A DNA stretch of 64,000 bases, taken from the NCBI GenBank assembly GCA_009841225.1, contig VXMF01000055.1, positions 117,400-181,399 of the forward strand, written 5' to 3'. The notes under the pieces are model-generated. The model ran no database searches. It saw only the letters and a list, made by a program, of their open reading frames with translations, and had not been told where the DNA came from. A program made the position numbers and the translations under genes. This document shows, piece after piece, positions 52,954-60,395 of the stretch (positions are counted from its first letter, which is position 1; each line of letters opens with the position of its first letter). Source of the DNA: Terriglobia bacterium (GTDB taxonomy: Bacteria > Acidobacteriota > Terriglobia > Bryobacterales > UBA6623).

Positions 52954-53005
52954 GCGCCTACTTGTCCCTCTCAAGGGAGGCACCAGCCGGTCGATCTGCC
53001 CGTGG

Positions 53006-53011
53006 TATTGT
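53006..53011 (+). promoter_or_regulatory. Candidate -10 box (TATTGT) of the 53020 sulfatase
   Basis: TATTGT ends 8 nt before the ATG at 53020 and no Shine-Dalgarno is visible, consistent with a leaderless transcript. Confidence 0.35.
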
Positions 53012-53019
53012 GATCGGCT

Positions 53020-54465
53020 ATGAAGCCAAGACTTGTACTCTTGCCGATGCTGGCTGCGCTCTGCGCGGGATTGCCCGCGGTCGCGCAAGCGCGGCCGAAC
53101 ATCGTCTTCGCGATCGCTGACGACTGGGGCTGGCCGCATGCCTCTGCCTATGGCGACAAGGGTGTCAAGACACCTACATTTGACCGCTTGGCACGCGGTG
53201 GCGTACTCGTGGAAAACGCCTACATCTCGTCGCCCTCGTGCACGCCCAGCCGAGGAGCGATCATCACCGGACAGCAGTTCTGGCGCTTGGGCCCCGCAGG
53301 CAACCTCTGGAGCGTCTGGCCGTCAACTGAGCCTGAGTATCCCAAGCTGTTGGCCGCCGAGGGATACTTCGTGGGAAGCTACCGCAAAGGCTGGGGACCG
53401 GGCACGCACCCGTATACCACTGTCAGCCCGGCGGGCAAGATTTACGACAGCGTGTTCGGGTTTTTTGAGGCGCGTCCTGAGAACATGCCGTTCTGCTTCT
53501 GGTTCGGGGCCAGCGACCCCCACCGCCCCTACACCGCAGGTACGGGAGTGGAGAGCGGCGTCAAGATTGAAGATGTGCATCTCTTCGAGCACTTTCCTGA
53601 TGCCGAAGTGGTGCGGAGCGATGTTGCCGACTACTACTTCGAAGTCCAGCGCTTTGATCGCGAAGTCGGCGAACTGGTGGACCTGCTGGAAGAGATGGGC
53701 GAACTCGAAAACACCCTGATCGTGATGACCGGCGACCACGGAATGCCTTTCCCAAGGGCCAAGGGCAATCTGTACGATTCCGGAACGCGCGTTCCGATGG
53801 CGATCATGTGGCCCGGCGCCATTCCCGGAGGCCGGACTGTCACCGACTTCGTCTCGACCACCGACATAGCCCCGACGTTCCTTGATGCCGCAGGGCTCGA
53901 GGCGCCGAATGAGATGACCGGCCGCTCCTTGCTGTCGATTCTCAAGTCTGACAAGTCCGGGCGTGTGTCGGCAGACCGCGACCATGTCATCTTCGGGCGC
54001 GAGCGTCATGTTGTAGCCCAAGCTGCGCCTGAGCTCGGAGGCTACCCGGCTCGCGGGATCCGCACGGACGAATTCCTCTACATCCGCAACTACGCGCCCG
54101 ATCGCTGGCCGGCTGGAACGCCTGACTACGAGCGCGCGCAAGTGCCGAACGCTTGGCTGGCTGACTGCGATAACAGCCCTACGAAATGGTTCCTGTGGCA
54201 AAACCGCAACGATCCGGAGCTCAAGCGCTACTACGATCTGTCTTTCGCCAAGCGCCCGGCTGAGGAACTCTACGACCTGAAGAAAGACCCCGGACAGGTG
54301 GTCAACGTAGCGGAGGACCAACAGTACCGAAGGATTCGCATCCAGTTGGCAGTGCGCTTAGCGCAGGCCTTGATCGCAATGGAAGACCCCAGACTCGAAG
54401 GCCGAGGAGCGCTATTCGACTCCCAGCCGTACCTTGGCGGCTCGCCGGCCTTCCCCCGGCAGTAG
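53020..54465 (+). CDS. Secreted sulfatase (type I, Cys-type)
   Basis: A 481-residue sulfatase with signal peptide MKPRLVLLPMLAALCAGLPA. The formylglycine motif CTPSRGAIITGQQFW has its cysteine at 74. VFAIADDWGWPH and VMTGDHGMPFPRAKGNLYD are characteristic of the heparan N-sulfatase (sulfamidase)-like group, so an N- or O-sulfated glycan substrate is possible. The ending has ELYDLKKDPGQVVNVAE. No Shine-Dalgarno; a -10-like box is 8 nt upstream. Confidence 0.92.
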   Translation: MKPRLVLLPMLAALCAGLPAVAQARPNIVFAIADDWGWPHASAYGDKGVKTPTFDRLARGGVLVENAYISSPSCTPSRGAIITGQQFWRLGPAGNLWSVWPSTEPEYPKLLAAEGYFVGSYRKGWGPGTHPYTTVSPAGKIYDSVFGFFEARPENMPFCFWFGASDPHRPYTAGTGVESGVKIEDVHLFEHFPDAEVVRSDVADYYFEVQRFDREVGELVDLLEEMGELENTLIVMTGDHGMPFPRAKGNLYDSGTRVPMAIMWPGAIPGGRTVTDFVSTTDIAPTFLDAAGLEAPNEMTGRSLLSILKSDKSGRVSADRDHVIFGRERHVVAQAAPELGGYPARGIRTDEFLYIRNYAPDRWPAGTPDYERAQVPNAWLADCDNSPTKWFLWQNRNDPELKRYYDLSFAKRPAEELYDLKKDPGQVVNVAEDQQYRRIRIQLAVRLAQALIAMEDPRLEGRGALFDSQPYLGGSPAFPRQ

Positions 54466-54658
54466 TCCCCCCTCTCCGTCGTCGCATCGGGCGGCTTGGT
54501 CGGGGTTATTCGCTGCGCGGCTCACCGATGCCTGCACCGTTGGCACCGCAGCGGTGGCCGGGCAACAGTGTTGACGAATAGGGGCGCGACCAAAGGGATG
54601 ACGCCAGCAGGATAGATGCTGCACTCGAGGGCGCGCTCAAAGCACTAGCGTTCTTGGG

Positions 54659-54664
54659 GTATGA
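54659..54664 (+). promoter_or_regulatory. Candidate -10 box (TATGAT) before the hairpin leader
   Basis: TATGAT at 54659-54664 would place the transcript 5' end at ~54671, just before the hairpin at 54674. No clear -35 box. Confidence 0.35.
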
Positions 54665-54673
54665 TTCACTTTT

Positions 54674-54701
54674 CGTGCTGCCCGGTTCGACGGGCAGCAC
54701 G
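54674..54701 (+). promoter_or_regulatory. Perfect 11-bp hairpin directly upstream of the start codon
   Basis: CGTGCTGCCCG (54674-54684), loop GTTCGA, CGGGCAGCACG (54691-54701). It ends 6 nt before the ATG at 54708 and is not followed by a T-run, so it is not an intrinsic terminator. Any ribosome site must lie in its 3' arm. It may control translation or protect the mRNA 5' end. Confidence 0.65.
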
Positions 54702-54707
54702 CTAGCA

Positions 54708-55379
54708 ATGCTTACAAATCCGGGATCGAGCCTGCGCCTGCCTTCCAAGGAGCGCATCACATGGGTATTGGCGGTCTGGGGCGCGTGCCTCGTCTACGCG
54801 ATCGTGCGCTACAACGTCTTCAAGGGCGTTGAGTGGACCCATCTACCCCTTTACATCGTCAATAAGTCTGCCGCGTTCGGTGGAGTCGTGTTCATTGCTC
54901 TGGCGTACGTTGTCGGCAAGCTGTTCGGGGGCACGCCCGGCTCTGAGCTAGTGCGGGCCAAGGCAAAGTTCTTCGGGTTGACAGGCTTCGGGATGATCTC
55001 GATGCACATTCTGATGTCAATGGTCTTGCTGTCGCCGGCAAACTACGAAAAGTTCTTCGCAGCGTCCGGCAAGCTCAATCTGACGGGAGAAGTTACGTTT
55101 CTGTGCGGTGTGCTCGCCTACGGCTGCCTGTTGTTCCCGGCGATCACCACCCTGCCCCATATGTATGACGCGTTCGGCATGGAACGCTGGCTGCGGGCGC
55201 AGCACTTGGGTTACGCCACGCTGGCACTGGCCTGCGGTCACACATTCGCGATGGGATACAAGGGGTGGTTTGACCTGTCGACCTGGCCGGGGTCGATGCC
55301 GCCGATCACGATGCTGGGCTTCCTAGCCGCACTTTCGGCATTGGTCGTCAAGTCAGTGCGGGTGATCGCCCGGCGCTAG
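54708..55379 (+). CDS. Six-helix membrane protein, ferric-reductase-like
   Basis: A 223-residue protein with about six transmembrane helices. Histidines in GMISMHILMS (helix 3) and RAQHLGYATLALACGHTFAMG (helix 5) are placed as haem ligands in the ferric-reductase-like transmembrane domain (PF01794/MsrQ-type). It lacks FAD- or NAD-binding domains, so electrons would come from a partner. The ATG at 54708 is preferred; a TTG at 54654 would run through the hairpin. The family call is tentative. Confidence 0.7.
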   Translation: MLTNPGSSLRLPSKERITWVLAVWGACLVYAIVRYNVFKGVEWTHLPLYIVNKSAAFGGVVFIALAYVVGKLFGGTPGSELVRAKAKFFGLTGFGMISMHILMSMVLLSPANYEKFFAASGKLNLTGEVTFLCGVLAYGCLLFPAITTLPHMYDAFGMERWLRAQHLGYATLALACGHTFAMGYKGWFDLSTWPGSMPPITMLGFLAALSALVVKSVRVIARR

Positions 55380-55843
55380 CCGACGGCGAGTCGCACCCCG
55401 AGAACCCCCGCAACCTCATTGGACTCAGTCCGCAAGACGTACGCGTGTTTCGGTTGAGGCGGTCGCGCGACTAGGGCGTGTCACAAGGGCTCACGGCCAG
55501 TTGCAGTCCCGCGAGTCCGGCGAAGTGCCGGAAGCCCTGTCCCGAGCAATCAGCGCCGTGTCGTGATCCCAGCAGGACTGGGCAGTCAGGCTGTCAGCCA
55601 GCCGAGCCCGCAGGCGCCTGGAGGGAAGTCACCCCCCTCGTCTCGGTGAAGCGCTCCCAGAAGCCGCACCGAGTCTCGAGGTCGGGGATCGCCTGGACAA
55701 GAACTGAGAAGTGTGAAGTTTGCTGCGAACTCGTGGGTGGAATGTCCGACGATCAAGAGTCGGTCATCTGACCTGCACGTGCTCTCGCGTCCTTTGAAGC
55801 CTAACTCCTGGAGGACGGCGACTCTCCGTTCATGAATCGCGCT
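55380..55843. other. Intergenic region
   Basis: About 460 bases. A 97-residue plus-strand frame (55478-55771) is Ser/Pro/Arg-rich and has no recognised features. No transposase remnant can be asserted. Confidence 0.4.
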
Positions 55844-56320
55844 TCATAGTTTGTCGAACCCACGCCAGCCGGGCAGGGCGGCCGCCTGCCAGACCCATGT
55901 CGCCATCTGCTCCTCGTCAAGTTCGCCTTCGTAGATGTCGGCCCAGCGGGCGTCCCTGTCCTTGCCCGAGCCGGGTGGGACGGGACTAAGGGCCGCTCCG
56001 TTCACGAAAGTCACCCTAACGTAGCGAGTGAAGACGTGATAACTCAGAAACCACCCTTCACCCTCGACGCCATACCATGGCGAGTTCCACCTCACGGCCT
56101 TGCGTACGTTGGGCACAGTGCGCACGATGAGATCGTCGAGGCGGCGCCCAACATCGCTTTTCCAACCCGGCATGGCGGAAATGTATGCCTGCACAGGGGC
56201 ATCACCATCGGCCTTCGCCATCTGAGGATTGCCACCCGCAAGGAGGACCACCGCACCGCTAGCGTTTTCAGTGGTCTTCGGAGAGGCCCCGGTTGACCTC
56301 TTGGACGTCTTGCGGGCCAT
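55844..56320 (-). CDS. DUF1801 (YdhG-like) domain protein
   Basis: A 158-residue protein. After a basic, low-complexity N-terminus it has AYISAMPGWKSDVGRRLDDL and VRKAVRWNSPWYGVEGEGWF, the hallmark of DUF1801, whose members include frataxin-like iron chaperones. The C-terminal ALPGWRGFDKL fits. ATG at 56320 with AGGGAG ~9 nt upstream; a GTG at 56329 is an alternative. Confidence 0.85.
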   Translation of the reverse strand: MARKTSKRSTGASPKTTENASGAVVLLAGGNPQMAKADGDAPVQAYISAMPGWKSDVGRRLDDLIVRTVPNVRKAVRWNSPWYGVEGEGWFLSYHVFTRYVRVTFVNGAALSPVPPGSGKDRDARWADIYEGELDEEQMATWVWQAAALPGWRGFDKL

Positions 56321-56564
56321 TGCATTCACTCCCTGCGCTTCGCGGACCCAAGGGGGCCAGGTGGCGGACTCTTCGCGGGCGAGCCAACCAAGAGTAGTCG
56401 TTCCAACGACGTCCGACTCACGCTCACAAGCTTCCAGCCAATCGGGGTCGGAAGCCCGGCCCTCGGCTGAAAGGTGCGTTCCACTACGCTAGACCCCTTC
56501 CTCTTTGGGGCTGAGTACTTGGAATTGTAGACGACCGCCGTTCGCAGCGATCGCCGTGCTCGAA

Positions 56565-56771
56565 TTAGCCGCGGTCCTCCCGAAGCCGGTCCGGATCGAC
56601 CGAGAATTCCACCTTGCCGCGGAGTTCTCTAAGCGTTTGGTACGCAGTCCGGGTTGCCACCATGCGCAACCCCTCACGCACGGTCGCCGCGACGCCTTGT
56701 CCCGTTGCCTCTTGAGCCTTCGCCAAGAGGTCCGCTGGCACCTGAACTGTGATCTTCTGTCGCGCTTCCAC
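56565..56771 (-). CDS. Orphan ribbon-helix-helix antitoxin (VapB-like)
   Basis: A 68-residue protein: MEARQKITVQVPADLLAKAQ (RHH strand and first helix), GQGVAATVREGLRMVA (second helix) and the ending LRGKVEFSVDPDRLREDRG, which is typical of VapB-type antitoxins whose toxin normally begins within a few bases of the stop. The downstream ~100 bases read no PIN-domain start (VDTSVW-like) in any frame, so the toxin is missing. GTG start with GAAGG upstream. Confidence 0.8.
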   Translation of the reverse strand: MEARQKITVQVPADLLAKAQEATGQGVAATVREGLRMVATRTAYQTLRELRGKVEFSVDPDRLREDRG

Positions 56772-56938
56772 TGCTGCCTTCGCACCGTAGCATAGGCCAA
56801 AAACCGATCCAGAAATTCAAACCAGCTTATCTTGCCGGCACATCGTGCCTGCGTGGTGGCACGTGACCCGGGCAGTACACGTCGCCGCCCGGATCGGGAT
56901 ACGGCTTCCGGCGGCCTACCACACAGTCGAACGCGAAC

Positions 56939-58081
56939 TCAGACGGTCTGTACCAGACTCGCAATCAGCGCAGCCCGATCGGCTATGCGGTCCACCAAGA
57001 TGCTCTCGTGAAGTGCATGGGCCCCTTCGCCCACCGCTCCGAGCCCGTCAAGCGTCGGGATGCCCATCGCGGCTGTCGTGTTGCCATCGGAGCCGCCGCC
57101 AACCGATGCTTCGCCTAGGCCAACGCCCAACTGCGAGCAAATCGTCTTGGCGCACTCATAGAGCCGAACGACATCCGCGGTTCGCTCCAGCGGCGGCTTC
57201 CTGATGCCGCCGGAGACATTGACGGCGCAGCGAGGATCTACGGCCACGAGCGATGCGAACCGCTCCTCGATTCGAGCACCCTGCTCGCGCGTGGAGAACC
57301 GCACGTCGAATTCCGCCCAAGCGTGTTCGGCCACCACGTTCGACGCCGATCCTCCGCGCGCCAGGCCCGGGTTGACTGTCACACCCTGGTCCAGATCTGT
57401 CCATGACGACGCTGCCTGAATCTGCCGGGTAAGTTCTAGAATCGCGTTAGCCCCGGCGGCAAAATCCAATCCAGCGTGGGTCGCCACGCCCTCGACCGAC
57501 ACCTCGAACGTCGCCCCGCCCTTGCGGGACGTCTTCAGGTTGCCCTCCAGTCCGGCACTCGGCTCGGCCACAAGTACGGCCGCACTTTGCGCGGCCTCCT
57601 TGCGCACTTGCGGGGTGGAAGACGGGCTTCCGATCTCTTCGTCCGAGTTGAGCTGCACCACGAAACGCCGACGGGCCTCCAAGCCCAGCTCGCGGAGGGC
57701 GCGCGCCGCGAAGATCAAGTACGCCACACCCGCCTTCATGTCGAACACGCCCGGGCCCCACAGACGCCCGTCCTCCTGTTTCCAAGGCATGCGCTGCAGC
57801 GTCCCGATATTCCAAACCGTATCGATATGCCCCAGGCCGAGCACTTGGCCGTCTGCCTTGCTGGGAACGTCGAACTCGATCCGCAGGTGGTCTCCGTGCT
57901 CGGACTGTACCAAGCGGGTGACTGTCGCCATGTCGTCGACCGCATCCGCCACGGCAGTGCCCATCCGGTCGACCGCCGCCTTGTCGCAAGTCGGGGATTC
58001 GATCTCTACAAAGGTTCGGATCAAGGCGATGATTTCGCCCTCGCACTCACGCATGTAGCTGAGGATCCTTTGGCTATCCAC
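56939..58081 (-). CDS. M20-family metallopeptidase (CPG2-like)
   Basis: A 380-residue zinc exopeptidase. Metal ligands and catalytic residues: H85 and D87 in LGHIDTVW, D114 in GVFDMKAG, E148-E149 in NSDEEIGS, an aspartate in GGGSDGN and the final H in LHESI. The dimerisation domain is between ~185 and 300. It hydrolyses N-acyl amino acids or glutamate conjugates. GTG start with GGAG upstream. It is 25 nt after the hypothetical gene of the rnc run. Confidence 0.9.
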   Translation of the reverse strand: MDSQRILSYMRECEGEIIALIRTFVEIESPTCDKAAVDRMGTAVADAVDDMATVTRLVQSEHGDHLRIEFDVPSKADGQVLGLGHIDTVWNIGTLQRMPWKQEDGRLWGPGVFDMKAGVAYLIFAARALRELGLEARRRFVVQLNSDEEIGSPSSTPQVRKEAAQSAAVLVAEPSAGLEGNLKTSRKGGATFEVSVEGVATHAGLDFAAGANAILELTRQIQAASSWTDLDQGVTVNPGLARGGSASNVVAEHAWAEFDVRFSTREQGARIEERFASLVAVDPRCAVNVSGGIRKPPLERTADVVRLYECAKTICSQLGVGLGEASVGGGSDGNTTAAMGIPTLDGLGAVGEGAHALHESILVDRIADRAALIASLVQTV

Positions 58082-58106
58082 TGCTTGCTCCGCCTTCCGA
58101 GGGAGG

Positions 58107-58676
58107 CTATTCCACTATGGCGACGGCCCGGCTCGGCTCCAAGCGCAGCCCCCTAAGCCCGGTCTGCACTTCGGCCTCTTCCCCCGTCAAGTAGGGCCGA
58201 AACTCCGGCGGGGCATACGCCTCGATCAGCCAGCCGACCACCGACTCCGGGATTTCAACGCCCTCAACCAGCACAGAGACTACATTCAGAGACCCCCGCC
58301 CGTCCTCGATCGCCAAATCGCTGTCTATCAGAATCGAGCGCGTACCCTTCAGCAGCAGCCGCATCAAGACAGGCAGGTTCTCTAGCGCCTTTCCGGCCAC
58401 TTCCAGGTCGATCTGTGCTCCGAGGACCGCCCCTCCTTGGCGCAGCGACACTTCAACGTTCTCGACACCAGCCGGCAGCGCCAGCGCTCCATGGACCTTG
58501 AGAAACGCGTTCAGCTCGTCCTCCGAGAATTCCACCGCCGTACCGCTGGGCAGGGACTTATCCGCGATCTGCTGGAGTTTCCGCGCGGCAGACAGCGAAG
58601 CCGCTTCGTCAACTGCGGCCGTCCCCACCTGCAGCGCCAAGCAGAGCAAGAGAGCAAGCACGCGCACGATTCTCAA
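58107..58676 (-). CDS. Exported protein of unknown function, coupled to rnc
   Basis: About 189 residues with a hydrophobic signal (VRVLALLLCLALQVGTAA). The mature part has EDELNAFLKVHGAL and EVSLRQGGAVLGAQIDLEVA, suggesting a lipid-binding-like (LmeA/DUF2993-type) beta-rich fold, but that is only an impression. The likely start is TTG at 58676, which overlaps the rnc stop TGA (sequence TTGA), or GTG at 58667. The longer frame to 58991 lies antisense-free inside rnc and is rejected. Confidence 0.7.
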   Translation of the reverse strand: MRIVRVLALLLCLALQVGTAAVDEAASLSAARKLQQIADKSLPSGTAVEFSEDELNAFLKVHGALALPAGVENVEVSLRQGGAVLGAQIDLEVAGKALENLPVLMRLLLKGTRSILIDSDLAIEDGRGSLNVVSVLVEGVEIPESVVGWLIEAYAPPEFRPYLTGEEAEVQTGLRGLRLEPSRAVAIVE

Positions 58677-59419
58677 GCCCCCGTCCCGGCCGCTACGCCC
58701 GCTCCAGAAATCGTCTCCGACGCTTCCGAGTCCATCAACATCCGCAAGAGTCGCGCGGCCGCCTCGCTCTCGGCGGCCCGCTTTGTGGGACCGGTCCCAG
58801 TCCCTACGAGGTCTCCGCTGCGGGCCTCGACGAAGAAAGTAGGTCTGTTGTCCGACCCTTCGGTGTGAACCACGGCGTACCGCGGCCGCTCCCGCTGCCG
58901 CCCCTGCAGCCACTCCTGGAGTGCCGCCTTGTGGTTGCCCTCTTCGGGCGACCGGTCTAGGGCGTCCGACAAGTCGCCGGAGAACATGCACTGTGCCACC
59001 ACCCGCTTCGCCGCAGCGATACCGCCATCGAGATACACCGCGCCCAGCACCGCCTCGAATGCGTTCGCCAAGAGCCGCTGCTCGGTCCGATCACCGACGA
59101 GACTCTGCCCCCCACCTACCTGCAAGTACTCCGCTAGCTCTAGCCTGCCGGCGATATCGGCCAAGCGCTCGTTGCTCACGTGGAGCGACTTCAGCTTGGT
59201 CAATTCTCCTGAACCGGCGTCGGGGAAACGCTCCAGCAGGACATCGCTGAGGCACAGGTCTAGCACCGTGTCGCCGAGAAACTCCAGCCTTTCGTTGGAG
59301 CCGCCCGCGCCAAGAACCGCCGAGCGATGGGTCAACGCTAGTCGTAGGCGGCCAAGGTCGCGAAAGCAGTGGCCGAGCCGATCAGCTAGGCGCCGCAGCT
59401 CTGTGTCGCCGCGCACCAT
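58673..59419 (-). CDS. rnc: Ribonuclease III
   Basis: A 248-residue double-strand RNA endonuclease. The signature NERLEFLGDTVLDL is at 42-55 with the catalytic acidic residues; the second acidic pair is in ANAFEAVLGAVYLD. The dsRNA-binding domain follows (HKAALQEWLQGR, GTGTGPTKRAAESEAA). It processes rRNA and mRNAs. It starts 17 nt after the TPR protein gene and its stop overlaps the following start. Confidence 0.96.
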   Translation of the reverse strand: MVRGDTELRRLADRLGHCFRDLGRLRLALTHRSAVLGAGGSNERLEFLGDTVLDLCLSDVLLERFPDAGSGELTKLKSLHVSNERLADIAGRLELAEYLQVGGGQSLVGDRTEQRLLANAFEAVLGAVYLDGGIAAAKRVVAQCMFSGDLSDALDRSPEEGNHKAALQEWLQGRQRERPRYAVVHTEGSDNRPTFFVEARSGDLVGTGTGPTKRAAESEAAARLLRMLMDSEASETISGAGVAAGTGA

Positions 59420-59436
59420 CGCCCAAACTCGACTGC

Positions 59437-60180
59437 CTACAGGCCCTGCTTAAGCTCCGCGCAGAGATCGTTTCCTGCACCGCCTTGGAATCCCCCAATA
59501 TCGGTGCATCGTTGAGCCTCGGCAGCCGCTTCTTCGTTCTTGCCTTGCTTGGACAGAACCAGGGCCAGATTGTAGAGCGTGAATGGTATAGGCTGTGCCG
59601 ACATTTCCAGCGCCTTGCGGAACGAGGCTTCGGCAGCAGCGAAGTCTTCGCGCTTCAATGCAACGCCGCCCAGGGCTTCGTGGCATTGCGACATGAATTC
59701 CTTGCGAGTGGCCAACCACTCGTCATCTGACATGTTGGGATCCATCTTGACCAGCGTGGGGATCAGCCCCATCGCCCGCTTGGCATAGTCCTCGGCCTTG
59801 GCGAGCTTCTCTTCCTTGTCCAGATCGAATTCCCGGGTGCGCGTCGGGATCGCGCCTGCAAGGGAGATCAGGGTGCCCGCCATGACGCCCGGCGCGGGAT
59901 TGTGTTCCAGCACCATGTCGCCATACAGCAGCATGTTGTCGAAATCGTTCAGCTGCTGGTAGGACAGCATCGTCATGTACGCGGCTAGGCCGGCGGCTTC
60001 GCTCTCCGGGTACGTCCCCAGAAACGCGACACCGGCGGTAGCTCGGTCTTGCACAGTGGCTGCGTTCTGCACGGCAATGAAGGCGTCGACCTCTTCTTGA
60101 GACTTGAAATTCGGCTGCTGGGCCAGCAGGCCCGCCGCGCACAGACACGCAGCCAGAGCCAGCGTCAAGAATCGTTTCAT
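59437..60180 (-). CDS. Secreted TPR-like protein of unknown function
   Basis: A 247-residue protein with signal peptide MKRFLTLALAACLCAAGLLA. The remainder is helical with TPR-like units (AAYMTMLSYQQLNDFDNMLLYGDMVL, AEASFRKALEMSAQPIPFTLYNLALVLSKQGK summarised in parts) and a final GGAGNDLCAELKQ. Likely a periplasmic protein-interaction scaffold. Start ATG at 60180: GGGAGG lies ~9 nt upstream; the ATG at 60189 would abut it. Confidence 0.8.
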   Translation of the reverse strand: MKRFLTLALAACLCAAGLLAQQPNFKSQEEVDAFIAVQNAATVQDRATAGVAFLGTYPESEAAGLAAYMTMLSYQQLNDFDNMLLYGDMVLEHNPAPGVMAGTLISLAGAIPTRTREFDLDKEEKLAKAEDYAKRAMGLIPTLVKMDPNMSDDEWLATRKEFMSQCHEALGGVALKREDFAAAEASFRKALEMSAQPIPFTLYNLALVLSKQGKNEEAAAEAQRCTDIGGFQGGAGNDLCAELKQGL

Positions 60181-60334
60181 CTGATACATCCTCCCAGCGG
60201 CCTAAGGCTCGCCCAGCGCCGCTAGCTTCCAGTGTACCGCCACCAACCGTCGTTCTGAAGGCCGTCACCGAGAAGCGGACCGCGCCGCACAGCAGCGCAG
60301 GCGCTGCCCGCGCGGGTGCAGCCTGACTGCGAGA

Positions 60335-60340
60335 TATAAT
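60335..60340 (+). promoter_or_regulatory. Candidate -10 box (TATAAT) of uvrA
   Basis: A consensus TATAAT overlaps the first in-frame ATG (60339), which argues that this ATG is not the uvrA start. No matching -35 hexamer is seen. Confidence 0.45.
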
Positions 60341-60395
60341 GAGGTCGCTGCGTGCCGTCGCAGCACCCCTCCACGGCGTTCGGGTCCGATCACCG

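Noticed and set aside
54674..54701. Intrinsic terminator of the upstream sulfatase gene
   Set aside because: The stem is not followed by a T-run and it lies 209 nt after the sulfatase stop, next to the next start codon.
54654..54707. TTG at 54654 as start of the membrane protein
   Set aside because: It would put the perfect 11-bp hairpin in coding sequence and add residues unlike a membrane-protein N-terminus.
55478..55771. A 97-residue plus-strand frame
   Set aside because: Low-complexity Ser/Pro/Arg-rich translation with no recognisable feature.
60339..60395. ATG at 60339 as the uvrA start
   Set aside because: It overlaps a consensus TATAAT and the extra 19 residues are unconserved.
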